A stretch of DNA of 7,032 bases, taken from positions 1 to 7,032 of the forward strand of contig CALEYP010000020.1 in the NCBI GenBank assembly GCA_937924895.1, given 5' to 3'. This DNA comes from an uncultured Alphaproteobacteria bacterium (GTDB lineage Bacteria; Pseudomonadota; Alphaproteobacteria; Puniceispirillales; Puniceispirillaceae). Shown in pieces: positions 1-6,635 of this stretch (within the stretch, counting starts at the first letter, position 1; every line of letters begins with the position of its first letter). The notes under the pieces were generated by a model. It had not been told where the DNA came from and did not search any database. It saw nothing but the letters and a program-made list of their open reading frames with translations. Position numbers and translations under genes: made by a program.

Positions 1-1920
1 TTATTATCATTGAGCCTCGCCAAATGCCGTCAAGCAAGTCCTGGTGCTAGGGCGATTGGCCTATCAGCCACTGTTGCTAATCCTGAACGATTTTCTTCAT
101 TGCTGTCAAACAGTCCCAAAAATGTAACAATCATCCAGCCCCAAATCCACAAAGAGATACACATCTCTATGTTGGAAACAGAGGCAGAATTACCATGGTC
201 AGGACATTCCGCTCATTATGCTTTACCTGAAATATATCAAGTGATTCAGACACATACAAAGAGCCTTATCTTTGTAAATACGCGCGCTCAGGCTGAACTG
301 CTATTCCAAGCCTTATGGATGATCAATGATGATAATTTGAAGATTGGCCTTCATCATGGCTCACTTGATGTGGGACAAAGGCGAAAAGTTGAAGCCTTTA
401 TGGCCGAGGGTAAATTAGATGCTGTTGTCGCCACCTCCTCGCTGGATTTAGGAATTGATTGGGCTGATATTGATGTCGTGATGCAAATTGGCGCGCCAAA
501 AGGTGTATCACGCTTGGTACAACGCATTGGGCGGTCTGGTCATCAATATGATGCCCCATCAAAAGCAATTTTGGTGCCGGCTAATCGCTTTGAAGTGCTG
601 GAGACAATTGCCGCTATTAACGCTGTGAAGGAGATGCAACTTGATGATCCTGAACCGTATGATGGCGCCCTTGATGTGCTAGCGCAGCATATTGTGGGCA
701 TGGCAGTTTCTGGCCCTTTTGATGCTGATAGTTTGTACCACCAAGTGATTACAGCCCCGCCTTATCACCACTTATCTCGTTCTGATTTTGATGCCGTTCT
801 GGATTTTGTCGCGACTGGCGGCTATGCGCTCGAACATTACAGCCAGTTTCATCGCCTTGTGAGAGGGATTGATGAGAAATGGCGCATCGCTTCACCACAA
901 GTAGCGCAAAGATGGCGGATGAATATTGGGACAATTGTTGAAACCGTCACCATGAAGGTGAAATTGCGGGGCGGACCTGTCCTCGGGGAAATCGAGGAAT
1001 ATTTTGTTCAGAACCTAGTCGCAGGGGACCATTTCATATTTGCAGGACGCATGTTGGAATATGTTGGCATCAAAGCTAATATGGTTGAAACAAAGATTAG
1101 CGCCGCCTCAGAACCAAAGGTACCTGCCTATGCTGGCGGGCGGCTGCCTTTATCACAGAACCTGTCTGAGAAAGTCCGTTACCTCCTTGAGGATGAGAGC
1201 AAATGGCACTTATTACCACATGATGTATCTTGGTGGCTTTCTTTGCAAAAACAGCGCTCTTCCTTACCTAGCCGTGATGCTCTATTAGTTGAGAGCTTTA
1301 AAAGAGGTGGTAAATATTACCTAGTTGCTTACTGCTTTGAGGGCCGGAATGCGCACCAAACATTAGGTATGTTACTTACTAGACGCATGGAAAGGCTTGG
1401 CTTTGGTCCCCTTGGCTTTGTGGCAACCGACTATGCCGTTGCCATTTGGTCAGTACATCCTGCCACCGCCCCGCAATCACTATTTGATCCAGACTTGCTT
1501 GGTGATGATTTAGAAGAATGGATGGCAGAATCGACAATGCTGAAACGTTCATTTAGAGCGGTGGCGACAATCGCTGGCCTTATTGAAAGACGCCTACCCG
1601 GCCATGAGAAAACAGGCAAGCAAATGACGGTTAATTCAGACCTCATCTATGATGTGTTACGCAAACACCAGCCCGACCATTTACTATTACGTGCGACCGC
1701 GCAAGATGCCGCGCGCGGCCTAACAGATATTCGTCGTTTGTCAGATATGCTGACACGATTTGAAGGCAAAATTAACTGGCAACAATTATCAGTTATCAGT
1801 CCTCTTGCGGTGCCTCTCATGCTAGAAGTGGGCAGAGAATCTGTGACCGCAAGTGGGGTAGAGGATATGCTGGCAGAATTACAAGATAGCCTCGTGGCGG
1901 AAATGCAGGGCCTCTCATGA
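1..1920 (+). CDS. Ligase-associated Lhr-type DEXH-box helicase, C-terminal part (5' end outside window)
   Basis: This is a superfamily 2 DNA helicase of the Lhr type, the variety encoded beside an ATP-dependent DNA ligase and thought to act in DNA repair. The reading frame is open to base 1 (codons TTA TTA TCA before the TTG at 10), and the family is normally around 800 residues or more. The gene is therefore cut by the window edge, and helicase motifs I and II lie upstream. Counting from the TTG at 10, the visible parts are motif III (GLSAT, 17-21), a second RecA-like domain with LIFVNTRAQAE (86-96) and HHGSL (115-119), motif V (ATSSLDLGIDW, 141-151) and motif VI (QRIGRSGH, 171-178). The Lhr winged-helix and core regions follow, ending in the typical SPLAVPLMLEVGRES (597-611). 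The stop codon overlaps the pdeM start (ATGA), so the two are co-transcribed and probably translationally coupled. The family assignment is firm; the repair role is inferred from known gene neighbourhoods. Confidence 0.93.
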   Translation, partial: LLSLSLAKCRQASPGARAIGLSATVANPERFSSLLSNSPKNVTIIQPQIHKEIHISMLETEAELPWSGHSAHYALPEIYQVIQTHTKSLIFVNTRAQAELLFQALWMINDDNLKIGLHHGSLDVGQRRKVEAFMAEGKLDAVVATSSLDLGIDWADIDVVMQIGAPKGVSRLVQRIGRSGHQYDAPSKAILVPANRFEVLETIAAINAVKEMQLDDPEPYDGALDVLAQHIVGMAVSGPFDADSLYHQVITAPPYHHLSRSDFDAVLDFVATGGYALEHYSQFHRLVRGIDEKWRIASPQVAQRWRMNIGTIVETVTMKVKLRGGPVLGEIEEYFVQNLVAGDHFIFAGRMLEYVGIKANMVETKISAASEPKVPAYAGGRLPLSQNLSEKVRYLLEDESKWHLLPHDVSWWLSLQKQRSSLPSRDALLVESFKRGGKYYLVAYCFEGRNAHQTLGMLLTRRMERLGFGPLGFVATDYAVAIWSVHPATAPQSLFDPDLLGDDLEEWMAESTMLKRSFRAVATIAGLIERRLPGHEKTGKQMTVNSDLIYDVLRKHQPDHLLLRATAQDAARGLTDIRRLSDMLTRFEGKINWQQLSVISPLAVPLMLEVGRESVTASGVEDMLAELQDSLVAEMQGLS

Positions 1921-2615
1921 GAGATGATACCCTTGTGCCGATTACCTTTCACGGGAAAGAACTGGCTCTCGCACCTGAAGGCGTTCTGCTATGGCCAGAC
2001 CATAACATACTTGTGGTATCAGATTTGCACCTAGAAAAAGGGGCGGCCCTATCCAAAGGTGCGCCCCTCCCCCAATTTGATACCATCGATACCATCCAAC
2101 GATTACAAGTCGCCTGTGATCACTACAATCCCTCACATATCATTTGTTTAGGTGATAGCTTTCATACGGTCTCTCGGGCCTTTCAAATGCCTGCCCCTTA
2201 TCTTGAGGCACTTGAGGCTCTGGCAACAAACCGGCGCCTGACATGGATCACTGGCAATCATGATGAACAATTACCTAACAGGCTGCCTGGTGAGGTATCG
2301 GCATTATGGGAACAAGACGACCTCATTTTCACGCATGAGGCAGACCCAACATCAAAAGCGCCGATGATATCAGGGCATTTCCATCCCAAGGCTCGTGTCA
2401 AATTACGCGCACGCACCTTGTCAGCGCCCTGTTTTGTGCAAACGCCCATCCATCTGATCCTGCCATCCTTTGGCAGCTACACAGGCGGGCTCAATATCCT
2501 TCATGAGGCACTATCTCCCTTCCTCTCACCACAGACAATTTGCCATCTCATCCATCAAAACCGTCTATACTCTTTGCCGTTTGATCAAAAAGTTTTCGTG
2601 AAATCCGTGGCTTAG
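1917..2615 (+). CDS. pdeM: Ligase-associated DNA damage response endonuclease PdeM
   Basis: This is a calcineurin-like metallophosphoesterase of the ligase-associated group, a metal-dependent phosphodiesterase or nuclease that accompanies the Lhr-type helicase, an ATP-dependent ligase and a beta-CASP-like exonuclease. All metal-binding motifs are present in order over 232 residues: SDLH (35-38), LGD (78-80), GNHDE (113-117), TH (139-140) and GHFH (153-156). The group-specific SFGSYTGGLN follows at 184-193. Length is normal for the family. The ATG at 1917 overlaps the helicase stop by 4 bases, and a short purine-rich run (CAGGG, 1906-1910) sits 6 bases upstream, which supports this start. It is the last gene of its operon; the 103 bases downstream start a new unit. 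Biochemical specificity cannot be read from the sequence. Confidence 0.93.
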   Translation: MRDDTLVPITFHGKELALAPEGVLLWPDHNILVVSDLHLEKGAALSKGAPLPQFDTIDTIQRLQVACDHYNPSHIICLGDSFHTVSRAFQMPAPYLEALEALATNRRLTWITGNHDEQLPNRLPGEVSALWEQDDLIFTHEADPTSKAPMISGHFHPKARVKLRARTLSAPCFVQTPIHLILPSFGSYTGGLNILHEALSPFLSPQTICHLIHQNRLYSLPFDQKVFVKSVA

Positions 2616-2659
2616 CCCCCTTTTTGTGAAGATATTTAATTAGAAATAATGCAATTATC

Positions 2660-2687
2660 TATAATCCACATCGTGGAAAGAAACGTA
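2660..2687 (+). promoter_or_regulatory. Candidate ECF11 (RpoE/ChrR-type) promoter for the FAD-DUF1365-cfa operon
   Basis: A TAATCC box (2662-2667) lies exactly 16 bases before CGTA (2684-2687), and CGTA ends 31 bases before the ATG at 2719. The same TAATCC-N16-CGTA arrangement recurs upstream of the DUF3833 gene. As I recall it, the ECF11 sigma consensus is TGATCC at -35 and CGTA at -10, so only one base differs. Transcription would start near 2694, giving a leader of about 25 bases. A perfect housekeeping-like TATAAT (2660-2665) overlaps the -35 box, but no good TTGACA lies 16-18 bases before it. The functional assignment is inference from the repeated pattern and the gene content. Confidence 0.5.
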
Positions 2688-2706
2688 TGAATCTATAGCA
2701 AAGTAA

Positions 2707-2713
2707 GTGGGGA
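2707..2713 (+). promoter_or_regulatory. Ribosome binding site deciding the start of the FAD oxidoreductase
   Basis: The sequence GTGGGGA ends 5 bases before the ATG at 2719. A GTG at 2707 is in frame and would add four residues (MGKF), but it is itself part of this purine-rich run. Choosing ATG 2719 gives a good Shine-Dalgarno spacing and a protein that begins right at the dinucleotide-binding strand (MRIAVIGSG). Confidence 0.65.
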
Positions 2714-2718
2714 AATTC

Positions 2719-4023
2719 ATGCGTATTGCAGTTATTGGGTCTGGCATTTCAGGTTTGGGAGCCGCATGGCTTCTATCACAACAACATGATGTAACAGTGT
2801 TTGAGAAACAGGAACGCATTGGCGGTCATGCGAATACAGTTACAGCACAATTTGGTGATAAATCTGTACCTGTTGATACCGGTTTCATCGTTTATAACGA
2901 GCTGAATTATCCCAATCTGATCGGTTTATTTGAGGCGCTTAATGTTGATACAATCGGCTCAGAAATGTCATTTTCAGTCTCGCTGCGTGACAAACAAGTG
3001 GAGTATGAAGGCTCACTTAAAGGCTTAACAGCGCAGAAACGTAATCTTCTGTCACCTCGCTATTGGTCAATGTTAAATGGATTGCGGAAATTCTATGCAA
3101 ACGCCTATCGGTTCGCACAAGAGACTGACCCGCAAGAATCACTCGGTGATTTCATCAAAAAACATGGCTTTTCAGAGGCCTTTATTACAGATCATTTGCT
3201 GCCAATGGGCGCCGCCATTTGGTCTTGTCCTGTTGAGAGGATGATGGCCTTCCCTGCCCGGTCTTTCATCCAATTTATGGAAAACCACAAATTACTTAAT
3301 TATATCGACCGGCCCGTCTGGCGTACAGTTGCAGGCGGCTCTCGTTCCTATGTTAAAAAGATTTGTGATGCCTTAGGCGATAAAATCGTAACCAACGCGA
3401 CTATCACCAACGTCACAAGAGGTAGTTCAGGCGTGACAATATCCCTTGCAGGGGAAGGTGATATCTATTTTGACAAGGTCATTATGGCCGCTCATGCAGA
3501 TGAAAGCCTTGCCCTCATGGGTGATGCGTCTGTGCAAGAACGTGATATTCTGTCTTGTTTTCAATTCCAGCCAAACCGCGTTATCCTCCATTCAGACCCT
3601 GCCCTTATGCCACAACATAAAGCTGTGTGGGCTGCGTGGAACTATCTGACATCTGCGCGCTCAACTGGTGATTTATCTGTGACCTATTGGATGAATAAAT
3701 TGCAATCCATTGACAATCAAACACCATTATTTGTCACACTAAACCCCTTTGATGAACCAAATAGTGAGCTTATTCACCAAGAATTTTCCTATGACCATCC
3801 TATTTTTGATGGACCTGCCATATCTGCGCAAGAGAAGCTTGAGACAATCCAAGGCATGAACCACATTTATTGGGCTGGCGCCTGGACCAAATATGGGTTC
3901 CACGAAGATGGCCTTTCATCTGCTGTGCGCATTGTAAAATCGCTTGGTGTGGATATTCCATGGGAGAGCCCAAGCCAACCGTGGCATGCCCCGTTTGATG
4001 AGTTACAAAAGCAAGAGGCTTAA
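2719..4023 (+). CDS. NAD(P)/FAD-dependent oxidoreductase, amine-oxidase-like (candidate UfaD-type acyl desaturase)
   Basis: This is a flavoprotein of the amine oxidase/protoporphyrinogen oxidase fold (COG2907-like group), 434 residues from the ATG. It has a dinucleotide-binding beta-alpha-beta with GSGISGLGAA (7-16), the acidic end of the second strand at FEK (28-30), IGGHANTV (34-41) and VDTGFIVYN (52-60). The C-terminal FAD motif is WAGAWTKYGFHEDGLSSAV (385-403). No signal peptide is seen, so it should be cytoplasmic or peripheral to the membrane. It opens an operon with the DUF1365 gene (21-base gap) and a Cfa-like methyltransferase. From memory, the equivalent Rhodobacter sphaeroides gene next to DUF1365 and cfaA corresponds to UfaD, which desaturates a methylated acyl chain on phospholipids during furan fatty acid synthesis. 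I apply that role here by context, not from any residue signature. The family call is strong and the substrate is tentative. Confidence 0.9.
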   Translation: MRIAVIGSGISGLGAAWLLSQQHDVTVFEKQERIGGHANTVTAQFGDKSVPVDTGFIVYNELNYPNLIGLFEALNVDTIGSEMSFSVSLRDKQVEYEGSLKGLTAQKRNLLSPRYWSMLNGLRKFYANAYRFAQETDPQESLGDFIKKHGFSEAFITDHLLPMGAAIWSCPVERMMAFPARSFIQFMENHKLLNYIDRPVWRTVAGGSRSYVKKICDALGDKIVTNATITNVTRGSSGVTISLAGEGDIYFDKVIMAAHADESLALMGDASVQERDILSCFQFQPNRVILHSDPALMPQHKAVWAAWNYLTSARSTGDLSVTYWMNKLQSIDNQTPLFVTLNPFDEPNSELIHQEFSYDHPIFDGPAISAQEKLETIQGMNHIYWAGAWTKYGFHEDGLSSAVRIVKSLGVDIPWESPSQPWHAPFDELQKQEA

Positions 4024-4044
4024 GCGCAATAGGGGTGGAGAGAC

Positions 4045-4866
4045 ATGGAAATGGAAGCAAACACCGCCTGTCATCTTGTCTTGTCTGACATTCATCATAC
4101 AAGGCACACCCCCCGCGCTCATTTTTTGCGCCGTCCTGGGCTGTCTTTATTACTTGATATCGACCATATGGATATCGCCCATAAACAATCCGCCCTCTTC
4201 TCTATCGGTCGGTTAAACCTTTTATCTATCTCCCCATCAGATTATGGCTGTTTTCATAAAGGCTATGGCGCGCATCACCCGCCATTCAACAGTTTGGGTG
4301 ATTATATCAGGTCGCTCGCAACCAGATATGGCGTAGAAGAGCCCCTCACCAAAATAGACCTTCTCACCTTCCCTCGCATTTGTGGCATTAGCTTTAATCC
4401 AATTAATGTATATCGCTGCTTTACCGCAGACAAAAGGCTTGCAATGGTTGTCTATGAGGTACACAACACATTTGGTGAATTACATAGCTATATCGGCCTA
4501 TGCCATGATGATGGCAGTTGTGTTCTCCATGAATGCGCCAAAAATTTTCATGTCTCTCCCTTCTTCGATGTGCAAGGTGAATATCAATTATCGGTAAAGC
4601 AAAGAGACAATTTTTATTCTCTCCTCATCCGCTATAGACGAGATCAAAAGCCGGCACTCACGGCCACGTTACGAGGCGCAATCATACCTTTAACCACAAC
4701 ATCCATCATCAAATCCATGATTACACAGAGACAATGGCCTATGCGTCCTTGGTTTGCCATTCATGTTGAAGCCACCAAATTATTTTTCAAAAGAATTCCG
4801 TTTTTTTCAAAGCCTAAACCACCAGTCAAACCAGATAGTCCTGCCATAGCAAGGGGAAGCAAATGA
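4045..4866 (+). CDS. DUF1365 family protein (candidate UfaO-type factor in acyl-chain modification)
   Basis: This is a DUF1365 protein of 273 residues, close to the usual length. Family hallmarks are visible: SLLLDIDHMDI (34-44), the SIGRLNLLSI segment (53-62), FPRICGISFNPINVYRCF (109-126), VYEVHNTFGELHSYI (136-150), KNFHVSPFFDVQGEY (166-180) and the C-terminal WPMRPWFAIHVEATKLFFK (231-249). The tail is rich in Lys and Pro. Conserved His residues (140, 147, 169) could bind metal or substrate, but this is a guess. No biochemical activity can be read from the sequence. In furan fatty acid pathways the DUF1365 neighbour of the Cfa-like enzyme is, to my recollection, the O2-using step (UfaO). A GGAG (4037-4040) lies 4 bases before ATG 4045 and 10 bases before a second in-frame ATG at 4051, so the start could be two codons later. 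The stop overlaps the cfa start by 4 bases. Confidence 0.9.
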   Translation: MEMEANTACHLVLSDIHHTRHTPRAHFLRRPGLSLLLDIDHMDIAHKQSALFSIGRLNLLSISPSDYGCFHKGYGAHHPPFNSLGDYIRSLATRYGVEEPLTKIDLLTFPRICGISFNPINVYRCFTADKRLAMVVYEVHNTFGELHSYIGLCHDDGSCVLHECAKNFHVSPFFDVQGEYQLSVKQRDNFYSLLIRYRRDQKPALTATLRGAIIPLTTTSIIKSMITQRQWPMRPWFAIHVEATKLFFKRIPFFSKPKPPVKPDSPAIARGSK

Positions 4867-6059
4867 TATCGTCACTTCGCTATAAAATTGCCAAGAATGT
4901 TCTTCTCAAGCTCGCAAAACGGCTTGAATATGGCGCAATCACTCTCACCTTTGTGGAGGGCGATACGCATCACTTTGTTGGCAAACAAGAAGGTCCGTCA
5001 GCTGATTTGACATTTCATACCCAAGACGCCTTGCTGCAGCTATTAAAAAGCGGGAAATTGGGCTTCTGTGAGGCCTATATGGCTGGTGATGTTAGCAGTC
5101 AAAATCTTGTCTCACTCATTGAGATGACAGTCATGAATAACAGCGATGTTGAAGCTAATTTGCGGATGTCAGCCTTGAACTGGCTTATGACAAAGTGGCA
5201 CCATATGCGCAACCGTAACTCTAAAACTGGCTCCAAACGCAATATTTCTTATCACTATGATTTAGGGAATGATTTCTATGCCCTGTGGCTTGATCCTAGC
5301 ATGACTTATTCATCCGCAGTTTTTGCGAATGAAACCATGGATTTAAGCACAGCACAGGAAGAAAAATACCGCCGCCTCGCTGAGATGGCCGATATTCAAT
5401 CAGGGGATAATGTGCTCGAAATTGGATGTGGTTGGGGCGGTTTCGCTGAATTTGTAGCCCGCAATTATGATGTGACATTAACAGCGATAACCATCTCCCA
5501 AGAGCAATATGATTATGCCGTTGAGCGCATTAATAATGCAGGATTACAGGACAAAGTCACTATTGCGCTACGCGACTATCGCGACCTTGAAAATAATAGC
5601 TTTGATAAGGTTATCTCAATTGAGATGTTCGAAGCTGTTGGTATGGCTTATTGGTCAACCTATTTTGATAAAATCTCATCCCTGTTGAAACGTGGCGGCA
5701 AAGCGGCGTTGCAGGTCATCACGATTGATGACAAAGAATTTGATAGTTATGTCGCCACCCCAGATTTCATCCAGAAATATATCTTCCCTGGCGGCATGCT
5801 TCTGTCGATTGAACGGCTACACCAGCCAATTGATAAGGCAGGCATGAAACTGACGAGTAATATTGGTTATGGCCTTGACTATGCGCGCACCTTGGCAGAA
5901 TGGCGTGAACGCTTCCTTGCTGCATGGCCAGATATCAAGGATATGAAGGGCTTTGACACACGGTTTAAGAATATGTGGGAACTCTACCTCGCTTATTGTG
6001 AAGGTGGTTTCAAAGCCGGTATGATTGATGTGCAACAAATGGTAATCACGCAAAAGTGA
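4863..6059 (+). CDS. cfa: Cyclopropane-fatty-acyl-phospholipid synthase family SAM methyltransferase (UfaM-like candidate)
   Basis: This SAM-dependent methyltransferase of the CFA synthase family (398 residues) acts on double bonds of phospholipid acyl chains at the membrane. It has the N-terminal lipid-interacting domain (about 1-115), SYHYDLGNDFYALWLD (129-144), SAM motif I VLEIGCGWGGF (184-194), TAITISQEQ (207-215), SIEMFEAVG (252-260), FIQKYIFPGG (302-311) and ERFLAAWPDI (349-358). Compared with E. coli Cfa from memory, the bicarbonate-site Glu239, Ile268 and Tyr317 correspond to Glu257, Ile286 and Tyr340. Cys139 and His266 are replaced by Ser151 and Gln284. This suggests a product other than a simple cyclopropane, for example a methyl-branched unsaturated chain as made by UfaM. 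A strong AGGGGA (4852-4857) sits 5 bases before the ATG, which also overlaps the DUF1365 stop. The gene ends the operon before a strong terminator. Confidence 0.92.
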   Translation: MISSLRYKIAKNVLLKLAKRLEYGAITLTFVEGDTHHFVGKQEGPSADLTFHTQDALLQLLKSGKLGFCEAYMAGDVSSQNLVSLIEMTVMNNSDVEANLRMSALNWLMTKWHHMRNRNSKTGSKRNISYHYDLGNDFYALWLDPSMTYSSAVFANETMDLSTAQEEKYRRLAEMADIQSGDNVLEIGCGWGGFAEFVARNYDVTLTAITISQEQYDYAVERINNAGLQDKVTIALRDYRDLENNSFDKVISIEMFEAVGMAYWSTYFDKISSLLKRGGKAALQVITIDDKEFDSYVATPDFIQKYIFPGGMLLSIERLHQPIDKAGMKLTSNIGYGLDYARTLAEWRERFLAAWPDIKDMKGFDTRFKNMWELYLAYCEGGFKAGMIDVQQMVITQK

Positions 6060-6074
6060 AAAACAAATATCAAG

Positions 6075-6113
6075 GGGCGGAATAGATAATATCTCGGTAA
6101 TCCGCCCTTTTTT
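6075..6113 (+). terminator. Rho-independent terminator after cfa
   Basis: A perfect 7-base stem GGGCGGA (6075-6081) pairs with TCCGCCC (6101-6107) and is followed directly by six T (6108-6113). The 19-base loop contains a smaller AGAT-AAT-ATCT hairpin (6084-6094). It lies 15 bases after the cfa stop. On the RNA this ends the FAD-DUF1365-cfa transcript, so the DUF3833 gene needs its own promoter. Confidence 0.88.
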
Positions 6114-6123
6114 CGCACACGTA
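6098..6123 (+). promoter_or_regulatory. Candidate ECF11 (RpoE/ChrR-type) promoter for the DUF3833 gene
   Basis: TAATCC (6098-6103) and CGTA (6120-6123) are separated by 16 bases, identical in sequence and spacing to the site at 2662-2687. CGTA ends 22 bases before the ATG at 6146, so transcription would start near 6130 and leave a leader of about 16 bases. The -35 box overlaps the 3' arm of the cfa terminator, and the T-run forms part of the spacer. Assignment to an ECF11 sigma factor is inference from the repeated pattern and the regulon-like gene content. Confidence 0.5.
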
Positions 6124-6145
6124 ATGATTACAGTCGAACGCAGAA

Positions 6146-6625
6146 ATGGTCGCCTGTGATATGAATGTGCAATTAAACCCCCCTGGAAACACACCTTTTG
6201 TGCCTGAAGATTTCTTTTCTGGCACGCTTGGCGCGAGCGGCATGTTCATTGACAGATTCGGCGCTGTCCAGAAACGATTTTCAGCTGATGTAATATGCAC
6301 TAGTTTGGATAATGGTTTTGTCTTAGATGAACATTTCACCTTTGATGATGGCAGCCGAGAGAACCGTATTTGGCAGATTACGCAGCAATCATCAAAACGC
6401 TATTCCGGCATAACAGATGATGTCAAAGGCGCTGCTATTGGGACGCTCACAGATATTGGCTTAATGTGGCGCTATGACTTTTATCTCACCATGTTTGACA
6501 AAAGAGTACTTGTGAACTTCAACGATAAAATGATCATGCAATCTCCCAATGTTGTCCTTAATCATGCCATCATCACAAAATTTGGCTTAAAACTGGGCGA
6601 GTTGTTTATCAGTTTTCACAAATAA
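6146..6625 (+). CDS. DUF3833 family protein
   Basis: This is a DUF3833 protein of 159 residues. Family features are PEDFFSGTLGASGMFIDRFG (20-39), KRFSADV (43-49), LDEHFTFDDGSRENRIW (60-76), YSGITDDVKGAAIG (86-99), VNFNDKMI (123-130) and LNHAIITKFGLKLGELFISF (138-157). Function is unknown. The fold is probably a beta-rich, lipocalin-like barrel, which would suit lipid binding, but this is inference. Many relatives carry a lipoprotein signal; here the product starts MVACDMNV with no hydrophobic segment, and an in-frame TGA at 6125-6127 rules out a longer N-terminus. A second ATG at 6161 is possible; neither start has a good Shine-Dalgarno. The gene has its own candidate promoter and sits after the cfa terminator. 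Its stop lies 10 bases from that of the convergent NTF2-like gene. Relatives commonly neighbour Cfa/DUF1365 clusters, which supports a membrane-lipid role. Confidence 0.85.
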   Translation: MVACDMNVQLNPPGNTPFVPEDFFSGTLGASGMFIDRFGAVQKRFSADVICTSLDNGFVLDEHFTFDDGSRENRIWQITQQSSKRYSGITDDVKGAAIGTLTDIGLMWRYDFYLTMFDKRVLVNFNDKMIMQSPNVVLNHAIITKFGLKLGELFISFHK

Positions 6626-6635
6626 ATTGACGCCA

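Noticed and set aside
10..12. TTG as a true start of the helicase gene
   Set aside because: The frame is open to base 1, and the protein would begin just before motif III and lack motifs I and II.
2609..2625. GGCTTAGCC followed by C and T runs after pdeM as a terminator
   Set aside because: The stem would be three base pairs, too short to support a call.
2707..2709. GTG start for the FAD oxidoreductase, four codons upstream of the ATG
   Set aside because: The GTG is part of the likely ribosome binding site, and the ATG at 2719 places the protein start right at the nucleotide-binding strand.
645..5296. Four TGATCC copies on the + strand (645-650, 1485-1490, 2455-2460, 5291-5296) as further ECF11 promoters
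   Set aside because: All lie inside coding sequence and none has CGTA at about 16 bases downstream.
5817..6194. Minus-strand open frame across the 3' end of cfa and the terminator
   Set aside because: It lies mainly antisense to a well-conserved gene, shows no recognisable family, and runs through the terminator hairpin.
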